This document shows, piece after piece, positions 45,699 through 57,300 of a stretch of 64,000 nt of DNA. The position numbers and the translations under genes are program-made. This DNA comes from Cellvibrio mixtus subsp. mixtus J3-8 (lineage in GTDB: Bacteria; Pseudomonadota; Gammaproteobacteria; Pseudomonadales; Cellvibrionaceae), in the NCBI RefSeq assembly GCF_000766945.1, contig NZ_KN266207.1, positions 219,829 through 283,828 on the forward strand, in the 5' to 3' direction. The notes below the pieces were generated by a model. It was not told the DNA's origin and did not search any database. It saw only the letters and a list, made by a program, of their open reading frames with translations. Positions within the stretch are counted from its first letter, which is position 1. The number at the start of each line of letters is the position of its first letter.

Positions 45699-48600
45699 TT
45701 GAATAAAAAGAATATTGTGATGGTTGTTTTGCTCACTGCCAGCGCTTATCAAGTGCAAGCTGAGAACACCAATCTTGCGCAATTAGTTCCGTTCAATATC
45801 TCTGAAAATAAAGCTGACATTGCGCTCACAGAATTTGCGCAGCAATCGAATCTCACCATTATCGTTCCGTACGATAAAGTGGTTTCGGTGAGAACACGCG
45901 AATTGGTGGGAACTTATTCGGTAGTCGACGGAGCAATAACCCTGCTTGAGGGTTCCGGTCTCTACCTTGCAGTTAACAACAATGGCCAGCTTTCTATACG
46001 TACTAATAACGATTTAGAGGGGAAGCATTCCATGCTGCACAAAAATAAATTATCAACTGCTGTTGTACTCGCCATATCTTCACTCGCTGCAGCACAATCT
46101 ATAGCTCAGGATTCACAAGCAAATGATGTGGAAGAGCTTATCGTAACCGGATTTCGTGGCTCATTGCTGAAAAGCCTTGACCAAAAACGTAGCGCCGTAA
46201 ACGCCAAAGAATCCATTATGGCGGAAGACATTGGCAAATTTCCCGACCTCAATATTGCAGAATCTATCCAGCGTGTTCCCGGTGTTACGATTTCACGTGA
46301 AGGCGGTGAAGGGCGCAATATCACTCTGCGTGGTTTTAGTCCGTCATTTACCCGCACCACGCTCAACGGTATGGAAGTTCCTGCGGGCAGCGATGGTTTG
46401 GACTCGGGTGGCGTAACTATCAATGCAAGCCGCGCGTTTGATTTCCACGTATTTGCCTCTGAATTGTTTAATCGTGTTGATATCCAGAAATCCACCACTG
46501 CTTCGATGGAAGAGGGTGGTATTGCCGGCACAGTAGATTTGTATTCTGCCAAGCCATTTGATTTTGATGGTTTTAAAGTGGCTGCATCGCTGCAAAATGG
46601 TTACAACGACCTGAGCGAAAAAAATGATCCGCGCCTCGCATTCATGATGAGCAATACGTTTGCAGATGACACACTCGGTGCATTGGTTTCTGTTGCTTAT
46701 TCAGACCGTACTGTGCGTCAGGAAGGTTTTGGTACTGTGCGTTGGACTACTCCGGTTGCCACCAACAATATTTATCCGGCCAGCGCGAATCCAGTGATTA
46801 ACGGCAATATTGCTGAAGATGATTGCCAACTTAATGGCAGTGAAGTTGCTGCGATTAACTGCCTGTGGGCTCCACGTTTACCGCGCGCTGATTATTTTGG
46901 TAATGATCAGGAACGTCTGGGTGTTACTGGTTCGTTCCAATATCGTCCATCGGATAATACAAAAGTTACGCTCGATATTTTGCACTCCGAACTCAACAAC
47001 AATCGCGTAAATTACAATTCAATGGAGTGGTTCTTAACCCACAATGAAATTACGCCGTTGAAAATTACGGTGCATCCTGATGGCAAGCGCATCATGGCGG
47101 GTACTTACGACGATGTGGAATCATGGATTGAAAGCCGTGATCAAACATCGGAATCCATTTTTGACCAGTACGTTTTGTCGGGCGAATTTAATCTCACTGA
47201 TGACCTTACCTTGAATGCGATGGTGGGTAAGGCAACAAACGAAGCTGACCGGGAAGAAGTTCGTTTCTATTACATTTCCAAATCGCACCAATACTCGTTC
47301 GATTTCTCCGACAACATGGATATTCCAAAAGTATCCTGGGGGGCTGGCTACGATTATTATGATCCGGAAAATTATCAAGTCACTACCTCAAACAATCGCT
47401 CCAACTTTGTTAAAAAGGATAACCTGACTTCAAAAGTTGATTTGACATTCACCCAGGATCGTTACTCGATTGAAACCGGTATTGCTTACAATGATCGCAA
47501 AGTAGAATCCCGTGAAGGTAATGGTAGTTATCCATCTGCATTCCCGGCGGTGGGTTACACCAAAAATTTACCGGTATCCAATTTCGGCAAAGGTTTGGAT
47601 GGTGATTTGATTCCCTTCCTTGTTGCTGACTTTGATGCGATTTATCGCGATAACCGCATCTCCAAAGATTACACCGATAACCAGAGTGCGGCCTGGATCG
47701 TAGGTGAAGAAACACTTGCTGCATTCGTTGAATTGAATAACGAATTTGATGTTGGCACCATGTTGCTTAAAACCAACTTCGGTGTGCGTGCAGTGAATAC
47801 CGATGTAAGCTCACAAGCCTGGATTAATGGCAGTGCAGTTGAATTGGATCGCAGTTACAAAAACTTTTTGCCATCGATGAATTTTTCGTTGGATGTTACC
47901 GATGAAGTGGTGACCCGTCTTTCTTACGGTAAAACCATGACCCGTCCTGATCTGGGTTCATTAAATATCGCCGCGCCGAGTTTTGGATATACCACACGCA
48001 CGGTGAGTAACCTTGGTAACCCGGGGCTGAATCCGTTTGAATCCAATGATATCGATTTGAGTGCTGAGTGGTATTTTGCCGATGAAAGTTTGCTTGCGGT
48101 AAATTACTTTTTCAAAAATGTAACTACCTCGTTAAAAACCGACATCGTTGAGAAGCTGATTGATTCCGAATATTACGACGCAATTTTGTCTGATCCGCAA
48201 TACGACGAAGCTTACAATGCTGATCCTCGCACTGTGCCTTACACACACTATATTCCGGTGAATGACAACGCTGGTTATGATGTAAAAGGTTACGAGCTTA
48301 TTTACCAACAAACCTTTAGCTTCCTGCCAGGTTTCCTGTCCAATCTCGGTGTGGTGTCAAACTATACTCACGTGAATGCGGGCGATATGTTGGGTGTATC
48401 TGAAAATTCATACAACATGACCGTGTTCTATGAAGTAGACAATTACGGCGTGCGCGTATCAGCGAACAATCGCGATGATTATTTGCTGAGCAAGCCAAGC
48501 GATAACGGTCATGCAGCGGAAATGAAATACGGTCCAACGCATTTTGATTTGTCTTCGTTTTATCACTTTAACGATAACCTGACGTTCACGTTTGAGGCGA

Positions 48601-48719
48601 TCAACCTCACTGATGAAGTTGAACGTATCTACGGCACCGGCGACGGCACCATGGATATGACCAGGGAGATCAACCATACAGGTAGACAATTTTTAGTAGG
48701 AGTCCGTTATTCCCTTTAA
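45699..48719 (+). CDS. TonB-dependent receptor with N-terminal STN domain (cell-surface signalling)
   Basis: 1006 residues from a TTG at 45699 (GGAG 10 bases upstream). Residues 1-21 are a signal peptide (cut after V-Q-A). An STN domain follows (~30-105: P-F-N-I-S-E-N-K-A-D-I-A-L-T-E-F-A-Q-Q). A second, internal signal peptide starts at M112 (A-V-V-L-A-I-S-S-L-A-A-A). The plug begins at E-E-L-I-V-T-G-F-R-G-S-L and contains I-Q-R-V-P-G-V-T-I-S-R; the barrel ends G-R-Q-F-L-V-G-V-R-Y-S-L. It matches the Xanthomonas/Caulobacter receptor group for plant sugars. It acts with the sigma factor and FecR; a pectin-derived ligand is likely from context. Confidence 0.93.
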   Translation: MNKKNIVMVVLLTASAYQVQAENTNLAQLVPFNISENKADIALTEFAQQSNLTIIVPYDKVVSVRTRELVGTYSVVDGAITLLEGSGLYLAVNNNGQLSIRTNNDLEGKHSMLHKNKLSTAVVLAISSLAAAQSIAQDSQANDVEELIVTGFRGSLLKSLDQKRSAVNAKESIMAEDIGKFPDLNIAESIQRVPGVTISREGGEGRNITLRGFSPSFTRTTLNGMEVPAGSDGLDSGGVTINASRAFDFHVFASELFNRVDIQKSTTASMEEGGIAGTVDLYSAKPFDFDGFKVAASLQNGYNDLSEKNDPRLAFMMSNTFADDTLGALVSVAYSDRTVRQEGFGTVRWTTPVATNNIYPASANPVINGNIAEDDCQLNGSEVAAINCLWAPRLPRADYFGNDQERLGVTGSFQYRPSDNTKVTLDILHSELNNNRVNYNSMEWFLTHNEITPLKITVHPDGKRIMAGTYDDVESWIESRDQTSESIFDQYVLSGEFNLTDDLTLNAMVGKATNEADREEVRFYYISKSHQYSFDFSDNMDIPKVSWGAGYDYYDPENYQVTTSNNRSNFVKKDNLTSKVDLTFTQDRYSIETGIAYNDRKVESREGNGSYPSAFPAVGYTKNLPVSNFGKGLDGDLIPFLVADFDAIYRDNRISKDYTDNQSAAWIVGEETLAAFVELNNEFDVGTMLLKTNFGVRAVNTDVSSQAWINGSAVELDRSYKNFLPSMNFSLDVTDEVVTRLSYGKTMTRPDLGSLNIAAPSFGYTTRTVSNLGNPGLNPFESNDIDLSAEWYFADESLLAVNYFFKNVTTSLKTDIVEKLIDSEYYDAILSDPQYDEAYNADPRTVPYTHYIPVNDNAGYDVKGYELIYQQTFSFLPGFLSNLGVVSNYTHVNAGDMLGVSENSYNMTVFYEVDNYGVRVSANNRDDYLLSKPSDNGHAAEMKYGPTHFDLSSFYHFNDNLTFTFEAINLTDEVERIYGTGDGTMDMTREINHTGRQFLVGVRYSL

Positions 48720-48804
48720 CGAGGGAAGCAATGGATTGCTGCAAAACCATTATCGTTGATGATGGCGTTATTTCCCATGAAACACTATTGAGGCGCATTT
48801 AGCC

Positions 48805-48834
48805 GGAGGAGGTCGCATGACCTCCTTTTTTTAT
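48805..48834 (+). terminator. Intrinsic terminator of the sigma-FecR-TonB operon
   Basis: Stem AGGAGGTC / GACCTCCT, 4-base loop, followed by TTTTTTTATTT; ~90 bases after the receptor stop. Confidence 0.9.
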
Positions 48835-49003
48835 TTAAACTACAGGAATTCGGGCAAGTCCAAAAAATACCACTACACTGTGACATAGCCCAACATAACC
48901 GTAACAATAAACACGCCACAACAATAAATTACATTGCTTTTTCTAACCATAAGTGAACTGATGTTTCCATTTTTCCGGATAATTTTCTGGTGAAGGTAAC
49001 CGT

Positions 49004-49579
49004 ATGGTGACCTCTCTCTTGCGCGCGCTGAGGTTTTTTCTGGCTGTGTTAAGCCAGGCTGTACTGCTGTTATATGCAGGAGCGGCGTACTCATCTTCTG
49101 TTAATTTAGCCCCCGGTTTGGAAATCGATTTGCCCAGTGCACTCTCGCTTGATGTCATCACGGCGGAAGATCAACCAGAACCGGCAAATAAACGAAAAGG
49201 TACAACGATTGGCAGCCCCATAATCGCTGGCAAAATAAATGGTGAACCTGCTTACTTTATCGCCGCCTCCAAAGTAAAAAATTGGGAGAAAAACAGCATC
49301 CTGTGGAAGCGTCTGGAAAATGGTATTAGCGACCGGAGCAAGCCAGGTGAGTTTCTCATCCGCCAACGCGGAAATTTCACTACCCTCACCAATGAAGTGG
49401 TTTGGTTTCGTGTTTATGAATTCGAGGCGGATAACCAAAAACATCGACAGGTTTATTTCCTCCTCAACCAGCAGCGAACCAGCTACTGGATCACGCTGAC
49501 CATGGTGAAAGACGGCGACATCAATCTCGCCATCCCCATCGCCAAAGCATTGCTAAGTCGCGCCCGCGTTATTGAATAA
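49004..49579 (+). CDS. Small secreted hypothetical protein
   Basis: 191 residues from the ATG at 49004 with GGTGAAGG upstream. Signal peptide ~1-31 (cut near A-A-Y-S-S-S). The mature part (N-L-A-P-G-L-E-I-D-L-P-S, then P-A-Y-F-I-A-A-S-K-V, W-F-R-V-Y-E-F and V-Y-F-L-L-N-Q-Q-R-T-S-Y-W) is a small mixed alpha/beta domain. Family not recognised. It lies alone between the TonB operon terminator and purU, and may be periplasmic. Confidence 0.72.
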   Translation: MVTSLLRALRFFLAVLSQAVLLLYAGAAYSSSVNLAPGLEIDLPSALSLDVITAEDQPEPANKRKGTTIGSPIIAGKINGEPAYFIAASKVKNWEKNSILWKRLENGISDRSKPGEFLIRQRGNFTTLTNEVVWFRVYEFEADNQKHRQVYFLLNQQRTSYWITLTMVKDGDINLAIPIAKALLSRARVIE

Positions 49580-49727
49580 TTAGCTCAATAATAAGTTGAA
49601 TAATAAGCAAGTACTTGAATTTCCCCCGTGCAATCCCGTAGTCTTGACGACTATTTTATCGACTTGGCTGCCAGGTTCGATGCGTTCCTCAACGCGACTT
49701 TCGAGCCATTTACCGGGAATTCACCTA

Positions 49728-50588
49728 ATGTCTGCTGTAAAAGAAATCGTTTTAACCTTCAGTTGCCAGGATTCAAAAGGCTTGGTAGCTGCCGTTGCGA
49801 CACTGTTTGCAACGCTGGGATTCAACATTAAAGAATCTTCCCAATTTGAAGATGTAACCAGTAACCGCTTTTTTATGCGCACTGTTTTCGAATGCCCAAA
49901 TGGCTATAACATCGGGCAGATTCGTTCGTTGTTTAAACCGCTGGGTGAACAGTACCAGATGGACTGGAATATTTTTGACAGCGCCAGTAAACCGCGCGTG
50001 TTGATCGCTGTTTCCCAGTGGGGCCATTGTTTGAATGCATTGTTGAACAGCTGGAAAAACGGTTCGTTACCGATTGACATTGTCGGTATCGTTTCCAATC
50101 ACAATGTCATGCGCGATTTAACCGAATGGTACCAATTGCCCTTCCATTATCTGCCTATCACTGCTGATACCAAACCGCAGCAGGAAGCACAGTTATGGCA
50201 GCTGATGCAGGATTTGCAGGCCGACTTTTTAGTCCTTGCACGTTATATGCAAATCCTGTCCGATGATTTATGCGGTAAATTAAATGGCCGCGCGATTAAT
50301 ATCCATCATTCATTCTTGCCGGGGTTTAAAGGTGCAAAGCCTTATCACCAGGCATTTGATCGCGGTGTAAAGCTGATTGGCGCAACAGCGCATTTTGTAA
50401 CGGCAGACCTGGATGAAGGCCCAATTATCGAACAATCCGTTGAGCGCGTTTCCCATGTCAATTCTCCGGATGAAATGGCGGAAATCGGCCGCGATATAGA
50501 AGCCGTGGTATTGAACCGCGCCGTGCGTTGGCATGCAGAGCACCGCGTGCTGTTGAATGGAACCAAAACGGTTGTGTTCTCGCGTTAA
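49728..50588 (+). CDS. purU: Formyltetrahydrofolate deformylase
   Basis: 286 residues from the ATG at 49728 (GGGAA upstream); the longer frame from 49596 adds a non-conserved stretch. An N-terminal ACT domain (L-T-F-S-C-Q-D-S-K-G-L-V-A-A-V-A) precedes a formyltransferase-type hydrolase domain, with the catalytic N-I-H-H-S-F-L-P-G-F-K-G-A and T-A-H-F-V-T-A-D-L-D-E-G-P-I. It hydrolyses 10-formyl-THF to formate and THF, balancing one-carbon pools and feeding PurT. Length matches the family. It is monocistronic, with a terminator behind it. Confidence 0.96.
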   Translation: MSAVKEIVLTFSCQDSKGLVAAVATLFATLGFNIKESSQFEDVTSNRFFMRTVFECPNGYNIGQIRSLFKPLGEQYQMDWNIFDSASKPRVLIAVSQWGHCLNALLNSWKNGSLPIDIVGIVSNHNVMRDLTEWYQLPFHYLPITADTKPQQEAQLWQLMQDLQADFLVLARYMQILSDDLCGKLNGRAINIHHSFLPGFKGAKPYHQAFDRGVKLIGATAHFVTADLDEGPIIEQSVERVSHVNSPDEMAEIGRDIEAVVLNRAVRWHAEHRVLLNGTKTVVFSR

Positions 50589-50601
50589 TCCATTAACTTA
50601 A

Positions 50602-50647
50602 ATAAAAAGGCAACTGCACACAATCATTGTTGCAGCTGCCTTTTTTG
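50602..50647. terminator. Bidirectional terminator between purU and the acetyltransferase gene
   Basis: GGCAACTGCA pairs with TGCAGCTGCC (one mismatch). It is flanked by an A-run on the left and TTTTTTGTTG on the right, so it can stop both purU and the convergent NRPS-acetyltransferase transcript. Confidence 0.85.
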
Positions 50648-50676
50648 TTGTTAATTTCTGCTATTTTTGGCTTCTG

Positions 50677-51348
50677 TTATTTGTATTCCTGTTGTTTTGC
50701 TTGTTCTAATTGGTCGATATTACCTTGCATAATGTCGGGAATATATCGTGTTATTTTTTCAATTGGCCAATGCCACCACGCAATTTCCTGCAAGCGCCGG
50801 ATATCTTCATCGGAATAACGCATTCGCACAATACGTGCAGGATTGCCTGCAACAATTGCATAGGCGGGAACATCTTTTGTTACTACCGAATGTGCGGCAA
50901 TCACCGCACCATTGCCGATGTTGATGCCCGGCATTATCAGTGCGCTTTTACCAAACCACACATCATTGCCAACATGGGTATCGCCCTTGTTGGGCACCTG
51001 AAAATTTTCCATACCCAGGCGCGTCCACTCGCCGCCAAATAAATCGAAGGGAAATGTGCTAACACCATGCAGTGGATGAATCGCACCATTCATAATAAAT
51101 TGGGTTCCATTGGCGATTTGGCAAAAACGCCCGATCACCAATTTATCACCACAATGCGGGTAGTGATACAACACATTTTTTTCCTGGAACTGATCAACAG
51201 CATCGCCGTGGTAATAGGTGAAGTCACCAATACAAATCATCGCATTGTTCACCAGGTTTTTCAGGAAGCCAATTGAGTTACCCGCAAACTCGCATGGGTA
51301 AGGTGCATTTGGATCAGGATGTAAAGAAGGTATCTGCATATCGGACAT
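50677..51348 (-). CDS. Vat/CatB-type hexapeptide acetyltransferase
   Basis: 223 residues. Left-handed beta-helix acyltransferase of the xenobiotic group: C-I-G-D-F-T-Y-Y, the I-G-R-F-C-Q-I-A-N-G-T repeat, the active histidine in G-A-I-H-P-L-H-G-V-S-T-F-P-F, V-G-N-D-V-W-F-G-K and I-V-A-G-N-P-A-R-I-V. Relatives acetylate streptogramin A or chloramphenicol. It starts two bases after the NRPS stop, so it is translated from the same mRNA. It could acetylate the peptide product (tailoring) or confer self-protection; a drug-resistance role is not shown by sequence. Confidence 0.88.
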   Translation of the reverse strand: MSDMQIPSLHPDPNAPYPCEFAGNSIGFLKNLVNNAMICIGDFTYYHGDAVDQFQEKNVLYHYPHCGDKLVIGRFCQIANGTQFIMNGAIHPLHGVSTFPFDLFGGEWTRLGMENFQVPNKGDTHVGNDVWFGKSALIMPGINIGNGAVIAAHSVVTKDVPAYAIVAGNPARIVRMRYSDEDIRRLQEIAWWHWPIEKITRYIPDIMQGNIDQLEQAKQQEYK

Positions 51349-51350
51349 AA

Positions 51351-54300
51351 TTATTCCAATGCCTCCGCTGCAATATTTTTTTCACTGGCAGTGAATAAAT
51401 GTTTCTCAAGGTAATGGGCAATCATAATCGCTCCCTGGCCTTCATTCATGGTGAAGTGATTGCCATGGATGGTGTGGGCAATAATCGGTTTTTGCACATG
51501 GGGTTGCCAATCCACATCCATCTGCAAACCAAGGTGATCCAGGGATTTTTGCGATGGACGGAAGTACACCATCTGGCCGTCGTAAACACCGGGTACGTAA
51601 CGCAGCATTGCAGAATTGTTGATTTGATGGATAGCCATCAGCGTTTTCAGGTATTGGCTATCGGTATCAATGCCACCCGTGCTGCTGCGACTTTTTAACT
51701 GGTCACCAAAATATTCGTAACGTTGGTCTTCACTCATATTTTGTAATTTTCTGATCACTTCATTGAGTTGGTTTTTATCATCAAAATTATCGACCAGGCT
51801 ACCCGCCATGATTTCATAATCTTCTTCGGTCACATCAGTAATTGTCTTTGGGTTTGGTGCATCAATCATAAACAGCAATTCAACGTTCTCACCCGCTTTT
51901 TTCAAGTGGCAGGCCATTGCAAATGCAACAACACCACCAAATGACGCACCGCCAATAGCATAAGGACCATGGGGCTGGATTTGGCGGATGTCGTTCAGGT
52001 AGCGCGTCACCATCGCTTCAATACTGGTCAGGGGCGCGAGATCATCATTAATGCCTTGGGCGTGAATCGCATAAATTCCAATATCATGGGTGAATGCATC
52101 AGCAAGGGTGCGATAAAAATAGGTGGTACCTCCCACAGGATGAATGAGGAATATTTTCCGTGCTTTTGCGTTCGCCGTTTTTAATTGGGTTATTAATTGG
52201 GGTGTTCCTTTTTTAGGTGCCGATTTTTCGTGAAGCGCCTCAATATGTACCGTTAATTTTTGGATGCTGGGGAAATCCATCAGTGCGCCACTGGCAAGTT
52301 TGATATTCAGCGTTTTGTTAATCTGCTCCAGAATCTGGATGGCATCGATTGAATCGCCCAGGCTGAAAAAATCTGTGTGAAGACCAATATCATTTTGATT
52401 GAAATGCTCTTTCCAGATGGTTGCGATCTGTTCTTCCAGCGATTCGGTATTTGCTACTGCTGGCTTTGCATCGCTGTTTTGGCTGGCGATAAATGAATGT
52501 TGCTTCGCTTCTTTATGATGTTTCTGCTGCTGCAAATAATCGGTTAACGAAATGGTAGAAATTAATAATTCCGGTAAGCCGACCTTCAATGCATGTTCAA
52601 ATACTTGAATACCTTCCTCAGGTGTTATTCCCGGTAATGAACTGGCAGCTTTGCCATCGCGTCGCCCAATAAACTGCTGGTATTCTGCGGCCATTCCCAC
52701 TTCCAGCCATGTATCCCAATTTAGTGCCAGGGTAAATCTCCGTGCTTGCTGCGCGCGCGCAACAGCATTTTGGAAAAGGTTAGCCGCGACATAAGCCAAT
52801 TGTCCCGTTTGTGGCAGCAAGCTATTAAGCGAGGAGCAATAGACCATAAAGTCCAGTGGTTTATGGTTGAATGCTGCATCCAATACTAAAGTACCGCGGA
52901 TTTTTGCCTGTAACACAGCATCGTTTTGTGCCTGTGTGCGATGTGCTGCCAATGCTCCATCCGCTGTACCGGCAGCGTGGATAACGCCATGGATTTCACC
53001 GAATGCGTGTTCAGATTTCATAATTACGTCTTGCACAGCCGCGTAATCGCCAATATCGGCTGCAAAATAAAGTACGCGTGAACCTTTTTGCTCTAGCTGT
53101 TGAATAAGCTCAATGGCACGGATGATTTTATGTTCCGCTGGATTGTTGGCAACAACACTATTCCACAAATTCCGTTCGGGCAGGGCAGTACGGCTGACCA
53201 ATATCAAATTGGCTTGCCATTGTCCGGCAAGGTAATTAGCCAGGGTTGATCCGATCCCACCCAATCCACCGGTGACCAAATAAGTACCTCGTTGTTTAAT
53301 GCGGGGATTTGAAGGGGTGTTGATGGTCTCCGCTAGCACTAATGGTTGAATGTTGCGTGAAAATGCCTGCTTGCCACGGTAGGCTACTACGTCAGGTAAT
53401 TCGGGATTGAATAAATCCCCGGCGATTATTGTTGCTATAGTTTTTTGTTGGTAATTATTGCTTCCGGTGCGGTTGCCCGTATCCAGAACGTTACAATTTA
53501 ATAATGGAATTTCTTCCGCAAGCACAGAAAAGAATCCGCTAATCGACAGCGCTACAGGGTTAATCACTTCATCACCGGTTACTTCAAATAATTCTGCGCC
53601 GATTAAATGCAGGTGCAATGGATGATTGATTTCTGCAGCAGCAAGTGCCTGCGCGAAAATAAGTGCTTTTTCAATATCAGTATTGACTTTATTGATAACT
53701 GAATCCAGGGGCTGATTTATATCAACAACATTCTTTTGTATGCCACAGAAATATAAAAGTTGTTGTGGTTTTTCAATCAATACTTGTTTAAATAACTCGC
53801 GATAAGATTGAGCGTTATTTTTATTAACCTGGTAATGGTTTTTATCAAGCTGGCGATAATTATCTCCGTGTTGGATGTGAATAATATCCGCGCCTTTATA
53901 CTTAAGAATGTCGAGCAACTCTTGTGTGAACGGGGAGTCATCCACAAATGCGAGGATAAGTTGGTTTGCAGGGTTTGCAGATCCATTGGCAGAGTACCAG
54001 CTTTGCCAGCCTGTTGTATAAAACCATTGGTCCAACGGTTTTTTTTGCAAGGTGTTTGCGGCTTGGTTAAGTTCCTGGGGCGCAATGGCAGTAGCCAATG
54101 TTGCCGTTTTATAATGTGCTAATTCAAATATTTCACGGGTGAATGCATAGGCAGGCAATGCTAGCTTGTGTTGGTATTTATTGGAAAAAAAACTCTCCCA
54201 ATCTATATCATCCCCAGCCAACCAATGGGTTTTTAACGCCAGGGCGGTGAAGGCACTATTGCCTGTAATGGCGACAGTGTTTGTGCTTTTATCAACCTTG

Positions 54301-57300
54301 ATGGGCTTAATGGTTTCATCCAATGCGTCGAGCAGCTCTGCAATAGAATTGACCACCAACGCAGCGCGCCAATTGAAATTACTGCGTACCAATGCCAGTG
54401 TTGCAGCAACGTCCGCCAGTGCAGGATTGGTTTGGATTATCCAGTGTTTCAGGTTTTCGTAATTTCTCTGAAATGCATCTTCCGAATGTGCAGCTAATGG
54501 AATTAACCAACTCTCTTCTGTTGCATGAATCTTATCTGCAATTGATTGGTTGATTTCTGTAGCGGTGTCTTCAATAAACTCTTCCAGAATAATATGCGCA
54601 TTGGTCCCGCCAATGCCAAATGAGCTAACGCCGGCACGACGCGGATATTCTTTTGGTGCCCAGTCTTCAAGTCGGGTTTGTACACTAAATGGTGTTTGCT
54701 CAAATTCAATTTTGGGATTTGGTGTTGTGTAATTAATGGAAGGTGGCAATTGTTGATGATGCAACGCCAACACTGTTTTTAACAAGCCGGCAATTCCGGC
54801 CGCTGCATCCAGATGGCCAATGTTGGTTTTTACTGAACCAATACGGCAATTGGCAGTTGTTCGATTCAATGATTCAGTAAATGCATCAGTTAATGCGGCA
54901 ATTTCCAATGGGTCGCCCAAAACTGTGCCGGTACCGTGGGCTTCAATATAATGAATACTATTGGCAGGGATTTTTGCAGCAGCAAGTGCACTGCGAATAA
55001 CATCTGCTTGCCCATTAATGCCCGGTGCGGTGAAGCCCATTTTTTGCTGGCCATCATTATTGGTGGCGCTGCCTTTAATCACGGCGTAGATTTTATCGCC
55101 ATCAGCTAGCGCAGCTTCAAGGCGTTTTAATACTACAACACCTGCACCTTCACCCGCGGTGGTGCCGTGTGCGTCGGCATCAAATGCGCGGCAATGCCCA
55201 TCGGGGGACATCACCATTCCTTCCTGGTAAAGGTAACCGCTTTTATGTGGATACCCGAGGCTGACACCTCCGGCAACGGCAATAGAACATTTATTGGTTA
55301 GCAGCGCCTGGCAAGCCAGGTCCACTGCAACTAACGATGTCGAACATGCGGTTTGTACATTCAAGGCAGGGCCGCGCAAATTGAGGCTGTAGGCGATACG
55401 AGTGGTAAGAAAATCCTTATCGCTTACCAGGTCCGCTGCAAATTGCTCGCCCGGTGATTGGCAATGCATTTTTACCCGCTGCTGCCATTCCGGATTGTTT
55501 GATGCCCCGGCAAATAAACCAATTTTCTCCTGAGTGGTAAACGGGTTGTTTCCTGAATGTTCCAGGCCGTGATAAACCACTTCATGGAATACTCGCAATT
55601 GCGGATCCATCAATAATGCATCGCGACGGTGATAATTAAAAAACTCGTGATCGAATGCATTGGCATCATCAATGATTGCTTTGGCTGCGACAAAATCAGG
55701 ATTATCCAGCAACTCCTGCTCAAACCCGAGGGGCAATAATTCTTCAGCAGAAAAAAAGCTGACACACTCGCGACCCGCTTTCAGGTTTTCCCAGAATTGT
55801 TCCAGGTTTTTTGCGGCTGGAAAGCGGCCGGCCATACCGATAATGGCTATCTCCTGTGTTGCGGAAATGGCCGTATCATTGTTATTTCCGGTAGCAGCGA
55901 TTTGATGCGGATTAAGATAAGCGGCAAATTCACGAATGCTGGCGTACTGGAACAGTTTGGCAACAGGAATGTGCTGCGCAAAGGTATCCTTGATTAATGA
56001 ATGCAATTTAATGATTAGCAATGAGTTGCCGCCAAGTTCAAAAAAATTGCTGTTTACGTCAATGCTGTTTACGCCGATATAGTCAAGCGGCAGTACTTTT
56101 TTCCAAAGCTCAACCAATTGTTGCTCAGTAGTATTGAGGATTTGATTGGCTGAAAACCCTGGTTCTTTATGCAACGGCATCGCCAGCAATTTGGGCTTGT
56201 CTATTTTGCCATTGCGATTTAATGGCATTTTATCAAGCACAAGGAAATATTCCGGAATCATATAGGCCGGTAACTGATTGCGTAATTGGGTCTTTAATTG
56301 CTTACGTAATAATTCCTCTGCAATATCCGTCGATGCCGTTACGTACGCGCAGAGCCGCGTGCCATTGCTATCCTTACGAATTAATACACTGGCATTGCTA
56401 ACGTGTTCATTACTGATTAATCGCGATTCAATTTCACCTAACTCGATACGGAAACCACGTAATTTTACCTGGTTGTCCATACGGCCAATAAATTCAATAT
56501 TGCCGTCGTCAAGGAAGCAACACAGATCGCCGGTTCTATACATTTTGCCATTTTTTTCAAAAGGATTTTCCACAAATTTTGCAGCGGTCATCCCGGCATC
56601 ATTTAAATAGCCACTCGCCAATAAATCACCGGCGATACATAGCTCACCGGGCACGCCGACCGGCGTAGGGTGATTATTGGAATCCAGGATATAAATACGG
56701 GTATTTGCAACAGGTTTGCCGATAACATCCCGTCCGGGAATGCATAGCGTTCCGCATGCTGTGACTGTGGTTTCCGTCGGGCCGTAGCTGTTAAATAACG
56801 AATAACCTTTGGCAATCACGGCATCTTTTAATACGGGATCCAGGCGTTCGGCACCGGTGATAACTCGTTTTAAACAGTCGATAAAAGAGCTTTCAATTAA
56901 ATAATCGTGCAATAACCCCGGAACTAACTCGGCAATATTGATGTGATGCAGGCGAATAAAATCCAGCAGCTGCGATTTATCCAGGCGAATCTGATCTGCT
57001 GGTATGAAAATGGCGGCGCCATGTAATAACGGGATAATAATTTCTTCAACCGACACATCGAAGCAGTAGTTCGTCATTTGCAATACGTGACGGTTATTTT
57101 GCAAATCGTGTGCTCGATTAAACCATTCGGAAAGGTTAAGTACCCCGCGTTGGTTAATGACTACGCCTTTGGGCTTTCCGGTTGAACCGGACGTGTAAAT
57201 AATATAAGCAGGATCACTTGCACCCGGAACAGGTAATGACGTTGGTGAGCGAACGCTGTTGGTGCCGGCATCGAGTCGATCCAGATTTAACACGGTTAAT

